Positions 42,339-50,591 of a stretch of DNA of 64,000 nucleotides are shown in pieces (position 1 is the first letter of the stretch; each line of letters begins with the position of its first letter). A program made the translations under genes and the position numbers. Source of the stretch: Chloroflexota bacterium (lineage in GTDB: Bacteria; Chloroflexota; Dehalococcoidia; UBA2979). The stretch covers positions 186,001-250,000 of the forward strand of contig QWRD01000001.1 in assembly GCA_003670575.1 (NCBI GenBank), read 5' to 3'. The notes under the pieces were generated by a model. The model was not told the origin of the DNA, did not search any database, and was given only the letters and a program-made list of their open reading frames with translations.

Positions 42339-43238
42339 ATGGGACGAGTATTTCTTGAGGTCGTGTTGCCGGTGGCGCTGGTCGCCGTGCTGGGCGGCTT
42401 GGTGGGGCACTGGCGAAAGGTGGCGCTGCCGCCGGTCTCCGCGCTGGTGTTCTATCTGTTCAGTCCAGCGCTCGTCTTCCACTCGCTGTCCACGACCACG
42501 CTGTCCGCAAACGCATCGCTCCGCATCGTGGCGGTGATGCTGGCCACCTTCGTCGCGATGTACCTGGCGGCGCGGCTCTGGTCCTGGCTCGCGGGGCACG
42601 ATGCTTCGTGGCGCGCCGGATTCGCGTTGGGCGCCACCACTCCGAACTCCGGCAACATGGGATTGCCCGTCGCGATGCTGGCCTTCGGCAAAGAGGGGTT
42701 TGAGGTCGCGGTGATGAACTTCGTTGCCGGGGCGGTGTTGGCGAACTCGGGTGGGATCGCGATCGCCGCTGCGGCCAGCGGCTCCAGCGCGCAGGCGTGG
42801 CGCGCTCCATTCCGATTCCCCGCCGTGTACGCGGCGGCCGCAGGTGTGCTGGTGAACGCGCTCGGCATTCACCTCCCGGTGACCATCGACGCGCCGATCA
42901 CGACGCTCGCCGGGGCCGCGGTGCCGGTCATGTTGGTCGTGCTGGGGCTCCAGTTGCGTCAGGCGGTTGGTGCTGACCACCTGATGGACACCGTCGCGGT
43001 GAACGCCGGTCGGCTGTTGATCGCGCCGGTGGTGACCTGGTTCGCCGCCACCGCGCTGGGCCTCGATGGCATCGAGCGCGGGACGCTCACCGTGCTGTCG
43101 GCGATGCCGACGGCTGTGCTGGCGACGATCCTAGCGACGGAGTTCCACGCGCAGCCGGGCTTCGTCACGCGCACGGTCGTCACCTCGACGGTGTTGAGCA
43201 TGCTGACGTTGACGGTGCTGATCACGCTCGTGCGCTAG
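42339..43238 (+). CDS. AEC (auxin efflux carrier) family transporter
   Basis: 299 aa, 10 helices in two inverted halves. The conserved GATTPNSGNMGLPVAMLAFG unwound-helix region and the corresponding C-terminal AMPTAVLATILATEF are clear. Bacterial members carry malate, malonate or similar carboxylates. ATG 42339. The stop overlaps that of the converging TauE gene within a GCGCTAGCGC palindrome. Confidence 0.88.
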   Translation: MGRVFLEVVLPVALVAVLGGLVGHWRKVALPPVSALVFYLFSPALVFHSLSTTTLSANASLRIVAVMLATFVAMYLAARLWSWLAGHDASWRAGFALGATTPNSGNMGLPVAMLAFGKEGFEVAVMNFVAGAVLANSGGIAIAAAASGSSAQAWRAPFRFPAVYAAAAGVLVNALGIHLPVTIDAPITTLAGAAVPVMLVVLGLQLRQAVGADHLMDTVAVNAGRLLIAPVVTWFAATALGLDGIERGTLTVLSAMPTAVLATILATEFHAQPGFVTRTVVTSTVLSMLTLTVLITLVR

Positions 43239-43999
43239 CGCTGTAGCAGCAGCACAGTCGCGATGACCGCCCCGTAGCCGATGATCCCGGTGCGCAGCAC
43301 TCGCGGGCTGATGCGCCGTGCGAAGTGCACGCCGACGTATCCGCCAACGATGGAGGCGACCGCCATCACGCCCGCCGGGCCCCACGCGACATCGGCCCGC
43401 AATGCGAACACCACCAGCGCGGTGAAGTTGATGATCATCGCCAGCATGCCTTTGATGGCGTTGGAGTGGTGCAGGTTGTCCGGGGCGAGGATGCCGAGGA
43501 TCGCCAGCATCAGGATGCCGATGCCCGCACCGAAGTATCCGCCGTACACGCCGACGAGAAAGATGCCGACGTGCAGCATTGGCGAGGTTGTCGTGGTGTC
43601 GTCCGCGGAGCGCACGCCGAGCATCGTCAGCTTCGACAGCCGAGGCTGCAGATACAGCAGTATGCACGCGAAGTAGATCAGGAACGGCACCACCGCGCGG
43701 AACGCCTGGTCCGAGGTGGAGAGCAGCAATACGGAGCCGACCAGCCCACCCAGCACGCTGGGGATCGTGAGTGCCGCCACCCGCGTTCCACGCTCGCCGA
43801 GCTCGCGGCGATAGGCGAGCGACCCGCCGATCGTCCCCGGCCAGATCGCGACCGTATTCGTGACGTTCGCGACCTTCGATGAGTAGCCGGCCGCCATGAG
43901 CGCGGGGAACGCGATGAGGGTGCCGCCACCCGCGACTGCGTTGACCGCGCCCGCAGCGCCGGACGCCACCGCGAGCCCGATGAGCGTGAGTGGATCCAA
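43235..43999 (-). CDS. TauE/SafE family membrane transporter
   Basis: 254 aa from TTG 43997-43999, chosen for the AGGGGACC site. The context (ACCATC-TTG-GAT) is nearly the same as the amt start. Eight helices; GAVNAVAGGGTLIAFPAL in the first half and GGYFGAGIGILMLAIL in the second. Substrate unknown; probably an anion exporter. Not closely similar to the other TauE protein of the window, which is at 13895. Confidence 0.88.
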   Translation of the reverse strand: MDPLTLIGLAVASGAAGAVNAVAGGGTLIAFPALMAAGYSSKVANVTNTVAIWPGTIGGSLAYRRELGERGTRVAALTIPSVLGGLVGSVLLLSTSDQAFRAVVPFLIYFACILLYLQPRLSKLTMLGVRSADDTTTTSPMLHVGIFLVGVYGGYFGAGIGILMLAILGILAPDNLHHSNAIKGMLAMIINFTALVVFALRADVAWGPAGVMAVASIVGGYVGVHFARRISPRVLRTGIIGYGAVIATVLLLQR

Positions 44000-44097
44000 G
44001 ATGGTCCCCTGTCGGATACGCGGACGGTGACAGAACGTGGTCGCAGCATGCCGGAGCGTACCGCCGCTGTCACCTCGCGCGGTACGCTGGCGTCCTG

Positions 44098-44922
44098 ATG
44101 CGTCAGGCTCACGCCGCGTTACTGCTCGTATTCGTCTCGTTCGCTGGCCTCCCGGTGGGCTGTGACGTGCCGTCCGGCGCGGGGCGTGGCATCGCGGACG
44201 GCGGGCACGCAGGAGCGCCGACGGCAGCCGATGGCGCGAGGCCGGTGACGTCCTCCACAGCGGCCCCCGTAGCGCCCGTGTCACCTCGCACAGTCGAGGA
44301 GCGGGCGCTGCTGCGGGTGGTCAGCAAGCAGGCCCCGCTGGGCGCTGCCTACGTACCCGCGGAGCTGGTGGGCCTGCCGGAGCCGGCCGTGTCGCCGGGG
44401 CTGGGCACGCTCCAACTCACCCGCCCGGCGAGCGAGGCGCTGCTGGCGATGCAGGTAGCGGCGCGGGCAGCAGGCCTCGATGTGCGAGTGCAGTCGGCGT
44501 ACCGATCCTTCGAGGTGCAGCAGCAGGTGCATGGTGCGCTGGCCGCACGGCTCGGCGAGCCGGAAGCCTCCAGGCGGAGCGCGCCGCCGGGGTACAGCGA
44601 GCATCAACTCGGCACCGTCGTCGACCTCACCACCGCCTCGGTCGGGTGGGGGCTCAACGCTCGCTTCGCGGCTACCGCGGAGGGGCTGTGGTTGGCCGCG
44701 AACGCGCCCACGTTCGGTTTCGCGCTCAGCTATCCCGAGGGTGCAGAGGCGGTCACGGGCTACGTCTATGAGCCGTGGCATCTCCGCTTCATCGGCTCCT
44801 CGCGTGCCGCCGAGTGGCAACGCAGCGGAGTGACCCTCGTCGAGTACCTCGGGCGGGTGGGCGGTGCGTCCCCAGAGCCCTCACTCTCGGCCCCTCTCCC
44901 ACGTCGTGGGAGAGGGGAGTAG
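44098..44922 (+). CDS. VanY-type D-alanyl-D-alanine carboxypeptidase lipoprotein
   Basis: 274 aa. A lipoprotein signal ends LPVGC (Cys21-23 region). A low-complexity linker (~25-70) follows, then the peptidase M15B domain. QSAYRSFEVQQQVH, SEHQLGTVVDL (His and Asp zinc ligands) and EPWHLRF (third ligand) are present. The last ~20 residues (PSLSAPLPRRGRGE) are encoded by repeat copy 6, which also supplies the stop codon, so the natural C-terminus was replaced or extended. ATG 44098. It trims peptidoglycan peptides. Confidence 0.88.
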   Translation: MRQAHAALLLVFVSFAGLPVGCDVPSGAGRGIADGGHAGAPTAADGARPVTSSTAAPVAPVSPRTVEERALLRVVSKQAPLGAAYVPAELVGLPEPAVSPGLGTLQLTRPASEALLAMQVAARAAGLDVRVQSAYRSFEVQQQVHGALAARLGEPEASRRSAPPGYSEHQLGTVVDLTTASVGWGLNARFAATAEGLWLAANAPTFGFALSYPEGAEAVTGYVYEPWHLRFIGSSRAAEWQRSGVTLVEYLGRVGGASPEPSLSAPLPRRGRGE

Positions 44923-45033
44923 GCGGCAACTCCGCTTCAGGCCCCCTCACCCTTTACGGGGGAGGGCTGGGGTGGGGGTCTCGGTGAGGGCCCCCTCGCC
45001 CCGTTCGCGGGGAGAGGGTTGGGGTGAGGGCTC
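44878..45033. repeat. dispersed intergenic repeat, copy 6 (modules A, B and inverted A)
   Basis: The longest copy, with three modules in a row: A (44878-44921), B (about 44942-44982), inverted A (about 44988-45033). It overlaps the end of the VanY coding sequence. Confidence 0.8.
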
Positions 45034-45068
45034 TGAGGTGGGGGCGGGCTCATGGCCCCCCGGATAAC

Positions 45069-45100
45069 AGGAAGGGCGGGCCCGCAGGCCCGCCCTTCCT
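45069..45100 (-). terminator. terminator of the xanthine-dehydrogenase-type gene
   Basis: AGGAAGGGCGGGCC (45069-45082) pairs perfectly with 45087-45100 over 14 bp around a CGCA loop, 38 nt past the stop of the minus-strand gene. Confidence 0.75.
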
Positions 45101-45137
45101 CATCTCGTTGCCGAGAAGGTAGTCGATGTAGCGTGGG

Positions 45138-47435
45138 CTACTTGCCCTGCTTCTCCAGCAGTGCATCCAGGATGCGCTGCGGGGTGGCCGGCATGTCGTT
45201 CATGCGGATGCCGATAGCGTCGAACAGCGCGTTCGCGATCGCGCCGACCGGCGGCACAATCGAGCACTCGCCGACGCCGCGGACGCCCAGCGGGTGGCCG
45301 GGGTTCGGGACCTCCACAAGGATGGTCTCGATGTTCGGCATGTCCAGCGTGGTCGGCATGCGGTAGTCCAGCAGGCTGCTGTTACGCAGCGTGCCTTCCT
45401 TGTCGTAGAAGTAGTCCTCAAGCAGGCCCATGCCGATGCCCTGGGCAGCGGCGCCCTGGAGCTGACCCTCCACGTACGAGGGGTGCAGGGCGAACCCGAC
45501 ATCCTCGACCACCGTGTAGCGCAGCACGGTCACCTTGCCGGTGTCCGGGTCCACTTCAACGTCCACGATGTGGCCGCCGTAGGTGGGGCCGCCGGTGGCG
45601 CCGGAGAGGTCCACGTGGCCGCTGATGTAGCCGCCCGTGGCGCCCTGCTGCGCTGCCAGCTGCTTGAAGGTCATCGAACGAGGCTTGCCATCCTTGTCGG
45701 CCGGGCCGCTGAGGATGGTGGTGGCCACGTCGTACGTGACCTCGTCGACCTTGGCCTCCCAGATCTTGGCAGCACGCTCAATGGCGCGCTCGCGGATCTG
45801 GAGGGCGACCTTGTACACGCTCGCCGAGGTGCCGGCACCGGTGCCGCTACCTGCGGTGATCGTGGTGTAGCCAATGGAGTCCGTGTCCAGGATGCGCGTG
45901 CGCACATCCTCGTACGGGACGCCCAGGAACTCGGCCATGGTCATCGCCTCGGTGGCACGGAGGCCACCGATGTCGACAGCCGCCGAGTTGAGGGCGATGG
46001 TGCCGTCAGCGTTGACGCTGGCGTTGATGCTGTGCGCGCCGGCGTTGGCGTTCCAGAAGCCCATGGCGACACCGCGACCGCGGTTGGCGCCGGTGAGCTC
46101 AGAGCGGTAGTGCGGGCTGGCCTTGACGGCCTCCATCACCTCAATGTTGCCGTTGACCGGGAGCACGGTGCCGTTGGGGCGGCGGGTGCCCTCGCGCGCG
46201 GCGTTCTTGAGGCGGACGTCCATCGGGTCCATATCCAGGGCCTCAGCGACACGATCGATCATCGTCTCAGCGACGAAGTTCGGGGCCGGGACGCCGGGGG
46301 CGCGGTAGGCAGCGTTGCGGGGCTTGTTCAGCACCACGTCGTAGCCATCGATGAGGACGTTCGGGATGTCGTACGCGCCCAGCACGCTGTTGGCGCCGCC
46401 GGAGACGTTGGAGCCCGGGAAGGCGCCAGCCTCGTACGCCATCCAGAGCTTGATGGCGTTGATGGTGCCGTCCTTCATCGCGCCGATCTTGGCGCGAATG
46501 TAGGTGCCGGAGGTGGGGCCGGAGGCCGCCATCACTTCCTCGCGGGTCATGGACAGCTTGACGGGCTTGCCGGCCTTCTTGGACAGCATGGCCGCCAGTG
46601 GCTCAACGTAGACGCGGTTCTTACCGCCGAAGCCGCCACCGATTTCCATCGGCACGGCGCGGATGCGGCCCGCGGGCATGCGCATGATGGTCGCCATCTG
46701 GTCGCGCACCACTTGGAACACGCCCTGGCTGCTGCTGTAGATCACCAGGCTGCCGTCCTGGTTCCACGTTGCCGTGGCGGAGTGCGGCTCGATGTAGCCC
46801 TGGTGCCACGTGCCGGTGTGGAACTCGTCCTCGAAGACGATGTCCGAGGCGCCGAACGCCTGCTCCGCGTCACCCATGGAGACCTGCAGGTGGCTGGCGA
46901 CGTTGGTCGGGCCGGGGTTGGCGTCGGCCGGGGAGCCCATCGGCTCGGCGGTCTTGAGGCCGGCGTGCAGGATGGGCGCACCGGGCTCCATCGCCTGCTG
47001 CGCGCTCATCACCGGCGGGAGCACCTCGTACTCAACTTCGATGAGGTCGAGTGCGTCTTCCGCGATGTGCGGGCTGGTGGCGGCGACGGCGGCGACGGCC
47101 TGGCCCCAGTACAGCACCTTGTCCACCGCGACGAAGTTGCCGATGAGGAACTTGCGCGGGATCGGCACCATGCCTGGCACCATCGTGTCGTCCACGTCCG
47201 GGAAGTCGGCCGAGGTCACGACCGCCTCGACGCCCGGGAGCGCGAGTGCCTTCGAGACGTCGATCTTCTTGATGATGGCGTGGGCGTACGGGCTCTTCTT
47301 GATCCGCGCGAACAGCATGCGCGGAAGGTGAATGTCAGCGGCGTAGTCCGCGTGACCGGTCACCTTGTCGATGCCATCCGGGCGCACCGGCCGCGTGTGA
47401 AGTACGCGGAACTTCGGATCCATTGTCGAGGTCAT
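45138..47435 (-). CDS. xanthine-dehydrogenase-family molybdopterin-binding subunit
   Basis: 765 aa, the size of a separate large subunit (XdhA/CoxL type). It starts at ATG 47433-47435 with GGAAAGGGGAGG. The N-terminal domain begins VRPDGIDKVTGHADYAADI. Mo-cofactor motifs are GGGFGGK and AYRAPGVPAPNFV, and the catalytic Glu is in GVRGVGECS near the C-terminus. It lacks the iron-sulfur and FAD subunits that normally accompany it, and none is in the window. It could act on an aromatic or heterocyclic substrate with distant partners. The CoxL-specific Cys loop is not seen, so a CO dehydrogenase role is unlikely. Confidence 0.92.
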   Translation of the reverse strand: MTSTMDPKFRVLHTRPVRPDGIDKVTGHADYAADIHLPRMLFARIKKSPYAHAIIKKIDVSKALALPGVEAVVTSADFPDVDDTMVPGMVPIPRKFLIGNFVAVDKVLYWGQAVAAVAATSPHIAEDALDLIEVEYEVLPPVMSAQQAMEPGAPILHAGLKTAEPMGSPADANPGPTNVASHLQVSMGDAEQAFGASDIVFEDEFHTGTWHQGYIEPHSATATWNQDGSLVIYSSSQGVFQVVRDQMATIMRMPAGRIRAVPMEIGGGFGGKNRVYVEPLAAMLSKKAGKPVKLSMTREEVMAASGPTSGTYIRAKIGAMKDGTINAIKLWMAYEAGAFPGSNVSGGANSVLGAYDIPNVLIDGYDVVLNKPRNAAYRAPGVPAPNFVAETMIDRVAEALDMDPMDVRLKNAAREGTRRPNGTVLPVNGNIEVMEAVKASPHYRSELTGANRGRGVAMGFWNANAGAHSINASVNADGTIALNSAAVDIGGLRATEAMTMAEFLGVPYEDVRTRILDTDSIGYTTITAGSGTGAGTSASVYKVALQIRERAIERAAKIWEAKVDEVTYDVATTILSGPADKDGKPRSMTFKQLAAQQGATGGYISGHVDLSGATGGPTYGGHIVDVEVDPDTGKVTVLRYTVVEDVGFALHPSYVEGQLQGAAAQGIGMGLLEDYFYDKEGTLRNSSLLDYRMPTTLDMPNIETILVEVPNPGHPLGVRGVGECSIVPPVGAIANALFDAIGIRMNDMPATPQRILDALLEKQGK

Positions 47436-47477
47436 TGCCTCCCCTTTCCGTGGCAGAGGTGCAGGAACACCGGTGGC

Positions 47478-47483
47478 ATTATA
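47478..47483 (-). promoter_or_regulatory. -10 box of the xanthine-dehydrogenase-type gene
   Basis: A perfect TATAAT on the minus strand lies 43 nt before the ATG. TAGTGA stands 17 nt upstream as a poor -35. Confidence 0.55.
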
Positions 47484-47529
47484 CCTACCCGGAGCATTGC
47501 TCACTACAGACAGTGCAAACGGCCGTGTT

Positions 47530-47871
47530 CTATGTATCCGTATCGTAATGCTGGGATTCGGTGTCGGTCCGTAGTCGGCGCCCGGTCTCCGACGGCGACT
47601 GGTGCAGGTGGCGTGCGGAGTCCATGACGGCGGTGACGCCGGGTGCGGCGATGGCGTACCAAATGCTGGTGCCGTCACGTCGAGTGCTCACGAGGCTGCT
47701 CTGTCGGAGCACGGCGAGGTGTTGCGAGACGTTCGCTGCGCGCAGCCCGAGGCGCTGTTGAATCTCGCCGACGGTCAGGCTGCTGGCGGCGCGCAGCAAC
47801 TCCAAGATCCGCAGGCGTGTCGGGTGGGCGAGCGCCCGAAACAGCTCAGCCTCGATGTCGTGTGATGTCAC
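47530..47871 (-). CDS. ArsR-family transcriptional regulator
   Basis: 113 aa from GTG 47869-47871. Winged helix with ELFRALAHPTRLRILELL and the recognition helix RAANVSQHLAVLRQSSLV. There are no Cys pairs of the metal-sensing kind in the visible helices. The C-terminal tail is Asp/Thr/His-rich. There is no ribosome site, but a perfect TATAAT stands 6 nt upstream, so the messenger probably begins at the GTG (leaderless). It is divergent from the decayed sulfate-permease gene and probably once regulated it. Confidence 0.88.
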   Translation of the reverse strand: MTSHDIEAELFRALAHPTRLRILELLRAASSLTVGEIQQRLGLRAANVSQHLAVLRQSSLVSTRRDGTSIWYAIAAPGVTAVMDSARHLHQSPSETGRRLRTDTESQHYDTDT

Positions 47872-47877
47872 GATTTG

Positions 47878-47912
47878 ATTATATCGGTTGCTGTCTGCAA
47901 ATATGCGCATAT
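47878..47912 (-). promoter_or_regulatory. arsR promoter with palindromic operator
   Basis: TATAAT on the minus strand at 47883-47878. ATATGCGCATAT, a perfect 12-bp palindrome, at 47901-47912 covers the -35 position. It lies 38 nt before the start of the divergent SulP gene, so one bound repressor could cover both promoters. Confidence 0.6.
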
Positions 47913-47950
47913 ATGAAACTAACAATCGTGGTAGTCGATAGCGCTGGGTC

Positions 47951-49619
47951 GTGACGTCGAGGCGCGTGGCGGGGCCCTCGTCCACTGCGCGTGTCCGGCG
48001 CGACCTCTTGGCGGGCGTGGTCGTCGGGGTGATCGCGTTGCCACTTTCGATCGCGCTGGCGGTCGCGGTCGGGGTATCGCCGGTCGCGGGCTTATACACG
48101 GCGGCGTTCGCCGGAGCGGCGGCGACGCTCTTCGGTGGGTCGCGTTACAACATCACGGGGCCGACGGCGGCGCTGGTGCCGGTACTCAGCCACGTTGTGC
48201 TGGCGCATGGCGCTGCGGCGCTGCCGATGGTCGGCCTCCTGGCTGGCCTGCTCCTGCTCGCGATGAGCGCACTACGGGCCGGGCGGCTGATGCGCTACAT
48301 GCCGGGGTTGGTGGTCGTCGGGTTCACGGCGGGCATCGCACTGTCATCGCGTTCGGCCAGCTGAACACGCTGCTCGCGGTGTGGGGCATCGATCCGGCGC
48401 TGGAGCAGTTCCATGCGAGGCTGGCGGACACTATCCGACATCTGGGGAGCGTGAGCCCGACTACGCCGCTGCTGGGGCTGGCGTCGCTTGCGGTGCTGGT
48501 GATCTGGCGGCGCGTGCCGGTGTTGCATCGGGTACCCGGCCCGCTGGTGGTGGTGTCGGGCGCAACTGCGCTCGCGTGGTGGCTCGGCCTCGATACGCCG
48601 ACGCTGGCGAGCCGCTACGGCGTCATCGAGTCGGCGAAGCCGCGGCCGTCGCTCGCGTTCCTCGATTGGTCGCTGGCGTGGGTGGTGCTGCCTTCGGCGT
48701 TCGCGGTTGCTGCCCTCGGCGGTATCGAGACGCTGTTGAGCGCCGTAGTGGCGGACGACATGACGACGACGCGACGCCGCCACGCCGCCACGATCCAAAC
48801 CGCGAGCTGTTCGGTCAGGGCATCGCGAACATCGTCAGTCCGATCATGGGTGGGATGCCCGCGACCGCCGCGATTGCGCGGACGGCGGCTGGCATTCGCG
48901 CGGGTGGTGACTCGCGTCTGACTGGTGTCGTGCATTCGGCGACGGTGCTGGCGTCCACGCTGGTGCTGGGTCCGCTGGCGGGGCATATCCCGTTGGCCGT
49001 GCTGGCGGCGGTGTTGTGGTCCGTCGCATGGAACATCGCAGAGGCGCCCGAGATCGTCCGACTGGTGCGTCGTGCGCCGCGCGAGGATGTGTTCATCCTG
49101 CTCGCAACCATTGGCATCACGCTGTTCCTCGACCTGACGTACGCCATCGGCTTCGGTGTGTTGGCCTCGGCGGTGCTGCTGGTGCGGCGGCTGACGAGGG
49201 TTCCCGGCGCGCAGGAGTTGCTGCCGGACGAGGAGGGGCGCACCCAGCAGGTGTCACAGGAGTTGAGCGACCTGATTTAGTCCCGGCCAGACATCACCGT
49301 CTTCACCGCGTCCGGTCTGCTCTCGTTCCATTGCGCCGCCGCGTTCGAGTACGAGTTGACCGCGGAACGACGCGGGCCGCTCATTCTGCGCATGAAGGAT
49401 GTGCACTACATCGATACGACGGGGCTGCTCACGCTGGAGGAAGTGGTGAAGCACCGTCGTCGAGAAGGCGAGCGCACCATGCTGTCGTTCATTCAGCCTG
49501 AGGTACGCGGCGTGCTCGATCGCTTCGGGCTGATCGACCTCGTCGGCCGGGAGAACGTGTTCGTGGCGACGCGCGATGCGATCCAGTCGGTGCCGCTGGT
49601 GGCTCTCGGCGGTGTCTGA
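47951..49619 (+). pseudogene. broken SulP-family anion permease with STAS domain
   Basis: Four open pieces together make one SulP protein. It starts at GTG 47951 (LLAGVVVGVIALPLSIALAVA, then NITGPTAALVPVL). A one-base loss near 48344 breaks GFTAGIAL and the following VIAFGQLNTLL. A perfect 8-bp tandem duplication (GCCGCCAC, 48776-48791) breaks the frame before HDPNRELFGQGIANI. A TAG at 49278-49280 then cuts off the STAS domain (MKDVHYIDTTGLLTLEE), which ends at TGA 49617. All parts are still recognisable, so decay is recent, or the gene is inactive in this strain only. It would have taken up sulfate or bicarbonate. Confidence 0.88.
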
Positions 49620-49628
49620 GGTGGCGCA

Positions 49629-49667
49629 CCCACCATCGTGCCGAGCAGGACTCGGCACGATGGTGGG
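49629..49667. terminator. bidirectional terminator between two decayed genes
   Basis: A perfect 17-bp stem (49629-49645 with 49651-49667) with a CAGGA loop, 10 nt after the SulP stop. Confidence 0.8.
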
Positions 49668-50416
49668 CGTGTGTGCGTTTCGGTCGGCGGGCGCATACGC
49701 CTGCATCGGCGACGACTTGATGATCCCGAAGACCGCCCCCTGCGGATCGCGCAGGATGGCGAAGCGGCCGGGCATGATGTCCGCCGGCTCCTGCAGCACG
49801 GTGGCGCCGAGGTTCCGCGCGGATGTCGTGGCGGCGTCAGTGTCGGCAACCTCGAAGTACACGCACCATACGTTCGGCATCGGGCACATTTCGGGGGTCT
49901 TCGTCATCAGGCCCGCGCGCTGTTCCCCGGCCGGGCCGAGCAGGATGTAGGGCGGCGCGTCCGGGCCCATGTTCATCGTCTGGTGCGGCACGTCGAGGAT
50001 GGCGGTGAAGAAGTCGGCGGCGCGGTCCGCGTCGTCAGTCATCAACTCGCACCAGGTGACCATGGTCGGCTCGTTCACCCGGCCGAAGCCTTGGTGGCTC
50101 TTTGCCTCCCACAGCGAGACGACACCGCCGGTGGGGTCGAGGATCACCGCCATACGACCGACATCCATCACGTCCATCGGCGGCAGGATCACCGTGCCGC
50201 CAGCTGCTGCCACCTTCGCGACTGCGGCACTGGCGTCGTCGACGGCGATGTAGACGCTCCAGTGGGGCGGGATGCCACTGGCTTGCTCATCCTTGTTTTG
50301 TACGCTGAGGCCGACCAGCCAAACAGGCGGGAGTAGACCGTCCGCGCGCCTTGCTCGTCGTTGGTCATGAGTTCAACCCAGCTCGGTACGCCTTGCTTGT
50401 GTCAGTCGACCTTCAT
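49668..50416 (-). pseudogene. broken double-VOC (Cfp30B-like) protein
   Basis: The ancestral start is ATG 50414-50416. Codon 5 is TGA (50404-50402), and the frame continues HKQGVPSWVELMTNDEQGAR...LFGW. At about 50316-50310 it jumps to another frame (VGLSVQNKDEQ, then PPHWSVYIAVDD), with roughly 20 residues missing. After that the second VOC half is intact (VNEPTMVTWCELMT to AVFGIIKSS). The original stop is lost too: the frame reads through the terminator and 125 more codons antisense to the SulP gene, to 49254. A downstream ATG (50213) could still give the second domain. Confidence 0.85.
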
Positions 50417-50591
50417 CGTGCTCCCTGCCTTCTCCGTGCGCGTTCCGCTGTGTGCACATCCACGGTAGGCACCATCTGTGGTCGCGCTGTAGACGTCCCG
50501 CAGGGCAGAGCTGGTGTTCTCACCGTGTCAGCCGTTGAAACCGCATCGCAAGGCAGCCCGGACGGGCCGCCTTGCACGAGAATGGGGGGCG

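Noticed and set aside
45138-47435. CO dehydrogenase large subunit (CoxL)
   Set aside because: The diagnostic Cys-containing active-site loop is not seen and coxM/coxS are absent.
45294-47627. 777-codon plus-strand open frame opposite the molybdopterin-subunit gene
   Set aside because: It is the antisense of a strongly conserved gene; its translation is His/Arg/Val-rich and matches nothing, as expected in high-GC DNA.
47951-49280. Programmed frameshifting as an explanation of the split SulP gene
   Set aside because: Three unrelated lesion types (deletion, 8-bp duplication, nonsense), with no slippery sequence, fit decay better.
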